DNA of 64,000 bases from Arthrobacter roseus (GTDB taxonomy: Bacteria; Actinomycetota; Actinomycetes; Actinomycetales; Micrococcaceae), in contig NZ_JAFBCU010000001.1 of NCBI RefSeq assembly GCF_016907875.1, forward strand, positions 1,798,001 to 1,862,000, given 5' to 3'. Below, in pieces: positions 52,426-61,686 of this stretch (the first letter of the stretch is position 1; the number at the start of each line of letters is the position of its first letter). Under the pieces are notes generated by a model that made no database searches, was not told the origin of the DNA, and worked only from the letters and a program-made list of their open reading frames with translations. The translations under genes were made by a program, and so were the position numbers.

Positions 52426-53835
52426 CTACTGAAGCCCCTCTGAATTCAGCCGTGCCAGCAGCAGCGACTGTGCCACAACAGCTTTCTCGAATTCTGCGAG
52501 GTGCAGTGATTCGTTGGCGCTGTGAGCTCGAGAGTCTGGGTCTTCCACTCCGGTGATGAGAATCTGGGCTTCGGGGTAAATCTCTGTGAGATCCGAGATA
52601 AAGGGGATGGAACCACCCATACCTGCCTCAACAGCGTTCACGCCCCAGGCCTCACCCAAGGACCACAAGCTCATTTGTGCCGCAGAGGCTGAAGTATCGG
52701 TCTGGAAGGGCTTACCCATTTCACCGGGCGTAAACGTGACCTGAGCGCCAAAGGGAGCGTGCTCTTCAACGTGCCGTTGTACAGCCTGCATTGCCTGTTC
52801 CGGATCCTGCCCGGGGGCCAGACGCAAACTGAACTTTGCCCTGGCCATTGGTAAGAGCGTGTTCGAGGACAGAGCAACGGTGGGCGCATCGATTCCGATA
52901 ATCGAGAGCGCAGGCTTGGTCCACAACCTGGAAGCTATGCTTCCGGTCCCCGCGAGCTGTACACCATCCAGAACGGAAGCATCAGTGCGGTAATCGGCTT
53001 CCGGATACTCCACAACAGCGTCATCTCCGGAGTGGAGGCCGTCGATGGCGACGTCACCAACCTCGTTATGGAGGGTACTGATCAGACGCGCGAGAAGCGT
53101 GGGAGCGTCAAGCACCGGACCGCCGAACATTCCCGAATGCACTGCGTGTTCAAGCACTCTGACTTCGATCGTCCCGTCCACGAGTCCACGCAGGCTCGTT
53201 GTGAGTGCCGGTACTCCGACTTTCCAGTTGCTGGAGTCGGCGACAACAATGACATCCGAACGAAGTAGTTCGCGATGGGTTTCGAGAAATTTCCGGAACG
53301 TCGGTGAGCCGGCCTCCTCTTCCCCTTCGATGAAGAACGTCACACCCAGCCCAAAATTATTTCCAAGTACATGCTGTACTGCCCGATAGGACGCAATATG
53401 TGCCATGATTCCAGCTTTGTCATCTGCGGCACCGCGACCGTATAGTCGGCCGCTACGTTCTACCGCCTCAAACGGTTTGCTGTTCCAGAGCTCTTCCTCA
53501 CCCGGAGGCTGAACATCATGATGGGCATAGAGCAAGATTGTCGGTTTGCCCGGCGCGGGAGCTTTTGATGCAACCACTGCCGGTCCACCCGTCTTGCCGT
53601 TGACATCGACGCGAAGAACTTTCACGTCGTCAAGCCCCAGACTGGCGATCAGAGCACAAACAGCATCGGCGCTGCGCTCGAGCTGATTTGGGTCGAAAGC
53701 TTCCCACGCGATGCCGGGAATGGAGACTAGCTCTTTGAGCTCCCGCACCGTCTGTGAGAAGGACCCTGACACGGCGCTTCGCACGGCCGCGGCGTCGACG
53801 CCTTCGGGCTGGTTCTGGATCTGTTCTTCATTCAT
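52426..53835 (-). CDS. M20 family dipeptidase
   Basis: 469-residue di-zinc exopeptidase. Metal and catalytic residues: YAHHDVQPPGEEELWNSKPF (about residues 93-112, His and Asp), GRGAADDKAG (bridging Asp near 128), EGEEEAGSP (catalytic and metal Glu near 161), HSGMFGGPV in the dimerisation domain and NESLHLAEF near the C-terminus (last metal His). ATG 53835 chosen because the family begins here; the frame is open to 54072 inside the divergent DUF3043 gene. A 21-bp palindrome lies 35 bases upstream. Confidence 0.92.
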   Translation of the reverse strand: MNEEQIQNQPEGVDAAAVRSAVSGSFSQTVRELKELVSIPGIAWEAFDPNQLERSADAVCALIASLGLDDVKVLRVDVNGKTGGPAVVASKAPAPGKPTILLYAHHDVQPPGEEELWNSKPFEAVERSGRLYGRGAADDKAGIMAHIASYRAVQHVLGNNFGLGVTFFIEGEEEAGSPTFRKFLETHRELLRSDVIVVADSSNWKVGVPALTTSLRGLVDGTIEVRVLEHAVHSGMFGGPVLDAPTLLARLISTLHNEVGDVAIDGLHSGDDAVVEYPEADYRTDASVLDGVQLAGTGSIASRLWTKPALSIIGIDAPTVALSSNTLLPMARAKFSLRLAPGQDPEQAMQAVQRHVEEHAPFGAQVTFTPGEMGKPFQTDTSASAAQMSLWSLGEAWGVNAVEAGMGGSIPFISDLTEIYPEAQILITGVEDPDSRAHSANESLHLAEFEKAVVAQSLLLARLNSEGLQ

Positions 53836-53869
53836 GGTGCCCAGACTACCGGTGCGGCAGCAACACATA

Positions 53870-53890
53870 CATGCAAGGTATCCTTGCATG
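53870..53890. promoter_or_regulatory. 21-bp palindrome over the DUF3043 start (candidate operator)
   Basis: CATGCAAGG (53870-53878), TAT, CCTTGCATG (53882-53890): perfect 9-bp arms. The right arm ends in the ATG of the DUF3043 gene and the left arm has the AAGG that could serve as its ribosome-binding site, so either a DNA-binding dimer or an RNA hairpin would affect that start. It also lies in front of the divergent M20 peptidase gene. Confidence 0.6.
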
Positions 53891-54466
53891 GTGTTTGGAC
53901 GTAAAAACGAGGCGCCTTCAGCCCAGGAACAGAAACCACAGGACGCTCCAGTCGTTATGGGCAAAGGAGCCCCAACGCCAAAGCGCAAGACGCAGGAAGC
54001 CGCGCGGAAACGCCCGCTGGTGCCGGATGATCGAAAAGCAGCCAAAAAAGCTAACCGCGAAGCCATGGTCATCGAGCGGTCCCGGATGCGCCAAGCGCTG
54101 GAAACAGGCGAAGAGCGTTATTTGCCGCTCAGGGATAAGGGCGAGAGCCGCCGATTTGTCCGCGACTACGTCGATGCGCGCTGGAACGTTGGCGAATTCC
54201 TGTTGGCATTCGCTCTCGCCTTTGTTGTCCTCAGCCTCGTACCCAGTCCTGCGCTACAGGAAATTATTCTGATCGCTTTCTTTGTCATCATGGCTGCTGT
54301 GGTTGTTGACTCGATTCTTTTGTCCCGGTCTCTTCGCAAGCGGTTGACCGCAGCTGTTGGCGACCCAGCGCAGGGCGCCATCTGGTATGGCATCACCAGG
54401 GCGCTGCAGATCCGACCCATGCGGCTGCCCAAGCCCAAGGTTCGGCGCGGCCAGTATCCGTCATGA
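53888..54466 (+). CDS. DUF3043 family membrane protein
   Basis: 192 residues from ATG 53888 (or GTG 53891). Starts MVFGRKNEAP; a highly charged Lys/Arg-rich region (about 1-95) with RFVRDYVDARWNVGEF at its end, two membrane helices (about 102-119 and 123-143), then a short basic tail. The family is actinobacterial and of unknown function. The frame is open from 53711 but that lies over the M20 gene. The IS element starts about a dozen bases after the stop; without it the gene would converge directly on pyrD. Confidence 0.85.
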   Translation: MVFGRKNEAPSAQEQKPQDAPVVMGKGAPTPKRKTQEAARKRPLVPDDRKAAKKANREAMVIERSRMRQALETGEERYLPLRDKGESRRFVRDYVDARWNVGEFLLAFALAFVVLSLVPSPALQEIILIAFFVIMAAVVVDSILLSRSLRKRLTAAVGDPAQGAIWYGITRALQIRPMRLPKPKVRRGQYPS

Positions 54467-54478
54467 GGGGCAGAACCT

Positions 54479-54487
54479 GGTCTAGCC
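54479..54487. repeat. Left copy of IS target-site duplication
   Basis: GGTCTAGCC is repeated at 55896-55904 directly outside the other end of the element. The next base differs (T here, C there), so the duplication is 9 bp plus one mismatch or one extra base. Confidence 0.85.
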
Positions 54488-54497
54488 TCAATACCGT

Positions 54498-54657
54498 TTA
54501 CTTAGCTGGTTTTGGTATCCGTTTCAGGGGCCAGTTGGACATTTTGCGTTTGACGACCCGGGGGTTTGTTCGTGGTCTGCGGACGGGCAGGAGTTCGTGG
54601 AGGATTTCCTGGCAGAAGCTGACGAAGGCTTTCTTGAATCGTTCAGGGGGAAAAAGC
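54498..54657 (-). other. Frameshift site and out-of-frame C-terminal tail of the transposase
   Basis: Minus-strand codons GCT TTT TCC CCC TGA (54657-54643) end the main frame. Skipping the T of TGA gives GAA CGA TTC AAG and 48 more residues (ERFKKAFVSFCQEIL... to a stop at 54498) that look like the true transposase tail, ending near the inverted repeat. The T5-C5 run before a stop could be an indel hot spot or a programmed +1 site, CCC-TGA being of the kind that allows forward slippage. Confidence 0.7.
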
Positions 54658-55854
54658 CGGAGGCCCGGCGATGGTGCGGCGGGCGGCCCGGAGAGTGCGT
54701 GTGAAGGAGAACCATAAGGGATCTTCCTCGAATTGATGGGCGACGTCGGCGATGAGGGATCTGAGCCCGTAGTGGGCGCAAAGGTAACCGTAGATTTCCT
54801 GCAGCACCCCGTCCGGGGTCTTGGACCGCAGCACGATGCCCGGGCCGCGCTGGTGGGTCTTGAGTTCGTCGAAGCAGGACTCGATTTCCCAGCGCCTGGC
54901 GTATGCCTGGGCAAGATCGTCCGCCGTTGCGGCATCCGGGTCCAGGATCGTGGTGATGAGGCGGAAATCGCTGGCGGTTTCCCCGCCGGTTTCTGCGCTG
55001 GTGACGGTGTATTCGATGACCCGGACCGGGATCGGGTCCGTGTTGTTGCGGCGGTCTTTGGTGCTGGCGTAGACGGCCGAGAGGTAGGATCCGTCGGCCA
55101 GGTCCTCAAGCACGGGCAGCACGTTGTTCGAACGCATCCGCCACAGCAGCTGCGCCCCGGTGGCGGCACTGTTTTTCCATGCGGTGTGGCTGAAGAACCC
55201 GCGGTCGGCCATCAGCAGCATCGAGGCGTCCAGCTCCGCCTGCAGTCCCGGATAGAGGTCGTGCTCGCTGGTGGAAAACCCTGAGACCACGGCCCCGATA
55301 ATGGCGTGCGTGCCGCACTCCACCAGGCCCAGCACCCTCGCCTGCGGGAAAGCGCTCTTGAGCGCCGTGGCCGTCCCGGGCCGGCCGTAGTATCTCTCGT
55401 TGGCCGGCGTGTCGGCCAGGTCCAGGCAGGTCCCGTCTACACTGACCAGCCGCCACCCCCGGTAGAACCCGTTGCTCTCCGGGGCCGCCAGTGGCCTGGC
55501 GACCTCGGCGAAGAGCCCGGCCATCACGGTCGAACCCAACCGGGTCCGGGCCTTGAATATCGCTGCTTTCGTCGGCACCTGCCAGCCCCCGAACCGGCCC
55601 GTGATCCAATCCAGGCCGGCCAGCAGGGAACGCATCACTTCCTCATAGGATCCCTGCGCGAACAGGGCCAGCGCCATCACGTAATAGACCATCAGCCGCG
55701 AAGGCAGCAGCCGGGTCCGCTGCTCACCCGCCCCGGTCCGCTCGATCACCCGGTCCACCACATCCGGTGGGAAAACCGCAGTCGTCACCCCCAGCGACAC
55801 ATGGTCACTCAAACGTTCAGGACTTTCGGGCTTCACCCAACCACTACGCGCCAT
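54643..55854 (-). CDS. IS4-family DDE transposase, C-terminus in another frame
   Basis: 403 residues from ATG 55854. DDE catalytic core: first Asp in VSVDGTCLDLAD (near residue 140), second Asp in MLLMADRGFFS (near 218), and the Glu in YARRWEIESCFDELK near 340, which fits exactly the IS4 Y-(2)-R-(3)-E-(6)-K spacing. The frame stops at TGA 54645-54643 after AGPPAFSP; another frame continues with ERFKKAFVSFCQEIL to 54498. So the full product would be about 451 residues. Either a frameshift mutation or a programmed shift; see the frameshift entry. The catalytic domain is complete before the stop. Confidence 0.88.
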   Translation of the reverse strand: MARSGWVKPESPERLSDHVSLGVTTAVFPPDVVDRVIERTGAGEQRTRLLPSRLMVYYVMALALFAQGSYEEVMRSLLAGLDWITGRFGGWQVPTKAAIFKARTRLGSTVMAGLFAEVARPLAAPESNGFYRGWRLVSVDGTCLDLADTPANERYYGRPGTATALKSAFPQARVLGLVECGTHAIIGAVVSGFSTSEHDLYPGLQAELDASMLLMADRGFFSHTAWKNSAATGAQLLWRMRSNNVLPVLEDLADGSYLSAVYASTKDRRNNTDPIPVRVIEYTVTSAETGGETASDFRLITTILDPDAATADDLAQAYARRWEIESCFDELKTHQRGPGIVLRSKTPDGVLQEIYGYLCAHYGLRSLIADVAHQFEEDPLWFSFTRTLRAARRTIAGPPAFSP

Positions 55855-55895
55855 CCCAAAAGATTAACAGACCAGACCCTAAGTAAACGGTATTG

Positions 55896-55904
55896 GGTCT
55901 AGCC
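55896..55904. repeat. Right copy of IS target-site duplication, containing the pyrD stop codon
   Basis: GGTCTAGCC; on the minus strand this is GGC TAG ACC, the last Gly codon and TAG stop of pyrD. The left copy at 54479-54487 carries the same bases without the gene. Confidence 0.85.
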
Positions 55905-56966
55905 CCGCGCAGCTGCCAGAGTTCTGTTGATGGTCCAGGCCCAGAACGGCCCCTCATAGAGGAACGCCGTATACCCCTGGACCAAAGTTGCACCAGCGTC
56001 TAGTCGTTCCTGAACGTCATGAGCAGTTTCGACGCCGCCCACAGAAATCAGCACCAGGTCCGGCCCGACAGCGGTACGTAGTTGTTTCAGCACCTCGAGG
56101 GAACGTTGAGCTAGTGGGGCACCGCTCAATCCACCTGCTCCGGCCTTCTCCACGTCTTGGTCCGCCGTCTCCAAACCTATCCGAGAGACGGTGGTATTTG
56201 TGGCAACAATACCGTCAAGCTGAAGCTTGACCGCCAGATCTGCGACGTCGCGGATATCCTCGTTCGACAGGTCCGGTGCGATCTTGACGAGCAGCGGAAC
56301 TCGTCTCTTTGCCGCTCCCGTAGCGGTCTCACGTACTTGCTCCAGCAGGGGCTTCAGCGAAGCGATATCCTGCAGCTGCCTGAGTCCAGGAGTGTTGGGC
56401 GAACTTACGTTCACCACCAGGTAGTCCGCATGAGGTGCTAACTCGCGGGCGCTCACGAGGTAATCGGAGATGGCCTCGGCGAGGTCAACAGCCTTAGTCT
56501 TGCCGATATTGAGACCAACTATCGGCCTGTTAGAATCATAGAGAGACTCCAGTTTTCGTCGGGCCGATGCCACACGAGGCGCGACCGCTAGCGCCCCGTC
56601 ATTATTGAAACCCATGCGGTTTATAACAGCCCGGTCCTCAACGAGACGGAACAAGCGGGGTTTCGCGTTGCCGGGTTGCGCCTGTCCGGTAATTGTCCCA
56701 ACTTCGATGTGGCCGAATCCCAGGTCCGTCAGCGCATTAATACCGTAACCTCTCTTGTCAAAGCCGGCAGCAAGTCCGAAGGGCGACGGAAAGACCATCC
56801 CCAGGGCCTCGGTCCTCAGTACAACAGAGGGACGGCTCAATCGGCGCAGAATATGTCCGGCACCACAAGCGCCAGCCAACCGGATCAACGTAAATCCGAT
56901 GGCATGCGCTCGTTCGGCATCCATATGGGAGAAGACAAGCCGAAAGAAGGCTGGGTATAGGCGCAT
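55899..56966 (-). CDS. pyrD: Dihydroorotate dehydrogenase (quinone), class 2
   Basis: Oxidises dihydroorotate to orotate in pyrimidine synthesis, passing electrons to the membrane quinone. 355 residues: N-terminal amphipathic helices (MRLYPAFFRLVF), AAGFDKRGYGINAL with FMN contacts near residue 67, NRMGFNNDG, and VNVSSPNTPGLRQLQ with the catalytic Ser of class 2 near 190. C-terminal ISVGGVETAHDVQERLDAGATLVQGYTAFLYEGP. Complete despite the IS element: the last Gly codon and the stop lie in the target duplication. ATG 56966. Confidence 0.95.
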   Translation of the reverse strand: MRLYPAFFRLVFSHMDAERAHAIGFTLIRLAGACGAGHILRRLSRPSVVLRTEALGMVFPSPFGLAAGFDKRGYGINALTDLGFGHIEVGTITGQAQPGNAKPRLFRLVEDRAVINRMGFNNDGALAVAPRVASARRKLESLYDSNRPIVGLNIGKTKAVDLAEAISDYLVSARELAPHADYLVVNVSSPNTPGLRQLQDIASLKPLLEQVRETATGAAKRRVPLLVKIAPDLSNEDIRDVADLAVKLQLDGIVATNTTVSRIGLETADQDVEKAGAGGLSGAPLAQRSLEVLKQLRTAVGPDLVLISVGGVETAHDVQERLDAGATLVQGYTAFLYEGPFWAWTINRTLAAARG

Positions 56967-57063
56967 GGCTTAAAAATGCCATGAAGCAGTCAAGACTTCC
57001 AACTTAACAACCGGCGTGAGGTACTGCGACGAATCGAGGCGCCACAACACGTAGTCTCAGAAC

Positions 57064-58056
57064 ATGGGTTTTCATTGGGCTGAGGATGTTCTGGGGGACG
57101 AGTTCCGGTGCCTTACGCTTCCATTGCCACCCGACGACGAGGGGCACGTTGTAGCCACCATCGTCAGTCCAAAGGATCCACCCATTGGCCCTACAACGCG
57201 TGTACTCCTGTATCTGCACGGCTGGAGCGATTACTTTCATCAGCGGGAACTGGCGCAGTTCTGGACGGACGCGGGTTTTGCTTTCTACGCCTTGGATCTA
57301 CGAAAGTATGGTCGCAGTCTGAGGCCGTGGCAGACGAGCGGCTACGTCACTGATCTGGTGGATTATGATTCGGACATTGAAGCAGCGCTGTCGGCTATTC
57401 AAGCCGACCTGCGGAATCGGGGCATCGCCAGAGAGACCTACGACGTCAGCATGATGGGGCATTCAACGGGCGGCTTGGTGGCGGCGCTTTGGACGCAGAG
57501 AAACCCCGGCGCCGTAAGCGCACTCGTGCTCAACAGTCCATGGCTTGATTTTACCGGCAGCTCGATCATTCGCTCTGTGACTGTGGGGTTGTTCGAATCC
57601 ATTGCCAGAATCCGGCCCAGAACGCGAATCAAACTTCCGGAATTTGGGTTCTACTGGCGCAGTATCAGTCAGTCGCGGAACGGCGAGTGGGATCTCGACG
57701 AGCAGTGGCGCCCGGAATTTGGATTTCCCGTGACGGCGGGCTGGCTATCTGCTGTTCTAACGGGCCATAACTCCGTCAACAGAGGTCTACGGCTGTCTCT
57801 TCCCATCCTTGTCCTGACATCGGCGGCGTCGACGATCAGCCCTGTCTGGAAGGAAACTATGATGGCTTCCGATAGCGTACTTGACGTCGACTTGATGCGG
57901 GACAAGGCGCTTAAACTTGGTGACCACATCACCGTTGTTCAGCTTCATGGCGCTCTTCACGATGTCCTCTTGTCCCCGTTAGAGGTCCGACAACAGGCCT
58001 ACGCGGTAATGCGACGTTGGGCGGAGGCCTACATGCCTGCCAGTCAGCAGTGCTAA
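57064..58056 (+). CDS. Alpha/beta hydrolase (serine hydrolase, monoacylglycerol lipase-like)
   Basis: 330 residues without signal peptide. LLYLHGWSDYFHQRELAQFW (oxyanion HG motif near residue 52), DLRKYGRSLRP, nucleophile Ser134 in GHSTGG, and GALHDVLLSP with the likely catalytic His near 299. Resembles the lysophospholipase/monoacylglycerol lipase group. Substrate unknown. Its stop is directly next to the uppS stop on the other strand (58056/58057). Confidence 0.82.
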   Translation: MGFHWAEDVLGDEFRCLTLPLPPDDEGHVVATIVSPKDPPIGPTTRVLLYLHGWSDYFHQRELAQFWTDAGFAFYALDLRKYGRSLRPWQTSGYVTDLVDYDSDIEAALSAIQADLRNRGIARETYDVSMMGHSTGGLVAALWTQRNPGAVSALVLNSPWLDFTGSSIIRSVTVGLFESIARIRPRTRIKLPEFGFYWRSISQSRNGEWDLDEQWRPEFGFPVTAGWLSAVLTGHNSVNRGLRLSLPILVLTSAASTISPVWKETMMASDSVLDVDLMRDKALKLGDHITVVQLHGALHDVLLSPLEVRQQAYAVMRRWAEAYMPASQQC

Positions 58057-58881
58057 CTAGTGAGTGTCGCTCGGCCCAACAGCGGAACCAGTAGGGGGAG
58101 CATCGACGGCACCACCGTAACGCCGGTCGCGTGACGCGTAGATTTCCACGGCGGACCAGAGCGTTCGCCTGTCGACGTCGGGCCAGAGCGTGTCCATGAA
58201 CACCAGTTCCGCATACGCAGACTGCCACAACATGAAGTTGGAGAGACGCTGCTCACCTGAGGTGCGGAGAAACAGGTCAACGTCCGGAAGATCGGGCTCA
58301 TCGAGAAATCGCTGAATTGTTTTTTCATTAATCGAGGATGGTTTGAGGACGCCGGACTGAACCTTTTCGGCAATAGCTGAAACAGCATCCACAATTTCTG
58401 CTCGACTTCCATAGTTGACGCACATGGTCAGCGTGCAGGTTGTGTTGTTGCGTGTCTGGTTCTCGGCAATCTCCAGTTCATTGATCACCGACCGCCACAG
58501 ACGGGGGCGACGGCCGGACCAACGGATCCGCACACCCCAAGAGTCGAGCAGATCTCGCTGGCGCCGGAGTACATCGCGGCTGAATCCCATGAGAAACCGG
58601 ATCTCTTCAGGAGAACGCTTCCAGTTCTCCGTCGAGAATGCGTAAACGGAGACGTGCTGGATACCCATCTGAACGGCTCCCGCCATGACGTCCAGTAGAG
58701 ACGCCTCACCTGCCCTGTGGCCTTCAATGCGGGGCAGGCCCCTTTGGTTGGCCCATCGACCGTTACCATCCATGACGACCGCAACATGCCGTGGTATCAA
58801 CGATGTCGGCAATTGTGGCGGGACCGCGCCGGATGGATGGTTTCCCGGTACAGCTAGCGGTGCTTTTTGACGACGGCTCAC
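58057..58881 (-). CDS. uppS: Isoprenyl transferase (cis-prenyl diphosphate synthase, UppS)
   Basis: Makes the long-chain prenyl diphosphate carrier lipid (undeca- or decaprenyl) for cell wall synthesis. 274 residues: [27 protein letters not shown] (Asp and Arg for diphosphate/Mg, about residues 32-58), [26 protein letters not shown], and [24 protein letters not shown] near 208-231. ATG 58881 overlaps the recO stop (ATGA). The phosphatase UppP for the same lipid is at the start of the window. Confidence 0.95.
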   Translation of the reverse strand: MSRRQKAPLAVPGNHPSGAVPPQLPTSLIPRHVAVVMDGNGRWANQRGLPRIEGHRAGEASLLDVMAGAVQMGIQHVSVYAFSTENWKRSPEEIRFLMGFSRDVLRRQRDLLDSWGVRIRWSGRRPRLWRSVINELEIAENQTRNNTTCTLTMCVNYGSRAEIVDAVSAIAEKVQSGVLKPSSINEKTIQRFLDEPDLPDVDLFLRTSGEQRLSNFMLWQSAYAELVFMDTLWPDVDRRTLWSAVEIYASRDRRYGGAVDAPPTGSAVGPSDTH

Positions 58882-59630
58882 ATACGCTCCACGTGTTTAA
58901 GAGATTTCAAGACACGTTCCAGGTGCCATTGGAGAAAGCTTGCCACAAGTCCGGCGGCTTCCCTGCGCTGGGGTGCTGCGGAGTTCTCGGCCCGCTCCCA
59001 GTCGCCCGCGAGGAGGGCCGCCAGCAACAACATCGTCTCCGGAGCCGGCGACGGCGAACCTGGTGGACGGCAGTCGGGGCAGACGGCCCCTCCTAGGGGG
59101 GCCGAGAACGTGGTGTGCGGGCCCGCTGCCCCGCACCGCGCGCAGTTGACGAAGTCTGGCGTCCACCCCGCAGTGGACAATGCCCGCAACAGATATGAAT
59201 CCAGAATTAGCTCCGGAGGATGTGCGTTTCTGTTCAGAGCTGCCAGAGCACCAACGACCAGTCCGTAGTGCGCGGCACCTGATTCACTGTCGACGTCGGT
59301 TAGTCGTTCGGCTGTTTCCACGATGGCCGTCGCTGCCGTGTATCGCCCGTAGTTGGCCGCGATCCCGTAGCCGTACGCACCTTTGGTCTGGACCTGAGTG
59401 ACCACGTCCAGTGTGCGTCCGGATACGAGCTGCACATCCGACACCATGAAGGGTTCGAGCCGTGATCCAAACTTACTGGTTGTGCGACGGACGCCCTTTG
59501 CTACTGCTCTGACCTGCCCCCTGCCACGGGTCAGCAGAATGATAATTCGGTCAGCCTCACCCAACTTATAGGTCCGAAGAACCACGCCCTCCTCACGGTA
59601 GGACCTAGACCCGAATGAATTACTGCGCAC
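58878..59630 (-). CDS. recO: DNA repair protein RecO
   Basis: Recombination mediator that loads RecA with RecR at gaps. 250 residues: N-terminal OB fold ([27 protein letters not shown], about residues 8-34), helical domain, and zinc-binding CARCG (near residue 163) with CPDC about 18 residues later. GTG 59630. recO-uppS co-translation is a conserved actinobacterial pair; leuA lies upstream on the same strand, 50 bases away. Confidence 0.94.
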   Translation of the reverse strand: MRSNSFGSRSYREEGVVLRTYKLGEADRIIILLTRGRGQVRAVAKGVRRTTSKFGSRLEPFMVSDVQLVSGRTLDVVTQVQTKGAYGYGIAANYGRYTAATAIVETAERLTDVDSESGAAHYGLVVGALAALNRNAHPPELILDSYLLRALSTAGWTPDFVNCARCGAAGPHTTFSAPLGGAVCPDCRPPGSPSPAPETMLLLAALLAGDWERAENSAAPQRREAAGLVASFLQWHLERVLKSLKHVERM

Positions 59631-59680
59631 AGAGCCATTCTCTCACCGGGAAAGACTTTCCTCCGGCGACCTGAGGAGGG

Positions 59681-61450
<1,770 letters not shown>

Positions 61451-61610
61451 CTAGGTGGTTCAAGAATTCCGGCCGGCGCCGCAAACACCGCAGCGAGGGT
61501 TCGGCCTGTCAGACGTTTGTCAACGTGGCCCCGCCGCGGCAGATAAGAAGGAGGATCTCTGCGCGCACACAAAAACCCTAGCACGGGGCATACTGGGGAA
61601 GGCGTCCCCA

Positions 61611-61639
61611 AGCCGTCTGTTCCGCAATATGAGACGGCT
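61611..61639. repeat. 8-bp inverted repeat in the leuA-M13 peptidase intergenic region
   Basis: AGCCGTCT (61611-61618) and AGACGGCT (61632-61639) flank 13 bases, 48 bases before the peptidase start codon. Possible operator for either divergent gene or a leader hairpin; no clear -10/-35 pair could be fixed around it. Confidence 0.35.
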
Positions 61640-61686
61640 GAAAAGCAACATGACGTCTCTAAGCGAGAGCGATCAAAGGAGAACGC

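Larger units (their letters stand above)
54489..55895 (-). mobile_element. IS4-family insertion sequence, about 1.4 kb, complete ends
   Basis: Bounded by perfect 17-bp terminal inverted repeats: CAATACCGTTTACTTAG at 54489-54505 and its complement at 55879-55895. Flanked by the 9-bp duplication GGTCTAGCC. Holds one transposase frame on the minus strand with the IS4 YREK signature; visibly richer in G and C than neighbouring genes. It lies between DUF3043 and pyrD, with the duplicated target covering the pyrD stop codon. Ends and duplication are intact, implying a fairly recent insertion. Confidence 0.93.

Noticed and set aside
54733-55902. Long plus-strand frames of 183 and 198 codons inside the IS
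   Set aside because: They are antisense to the transposase, whose DDE and YREK motifs are clear; GC-rich coding DNA often keeps the opposite strand open.
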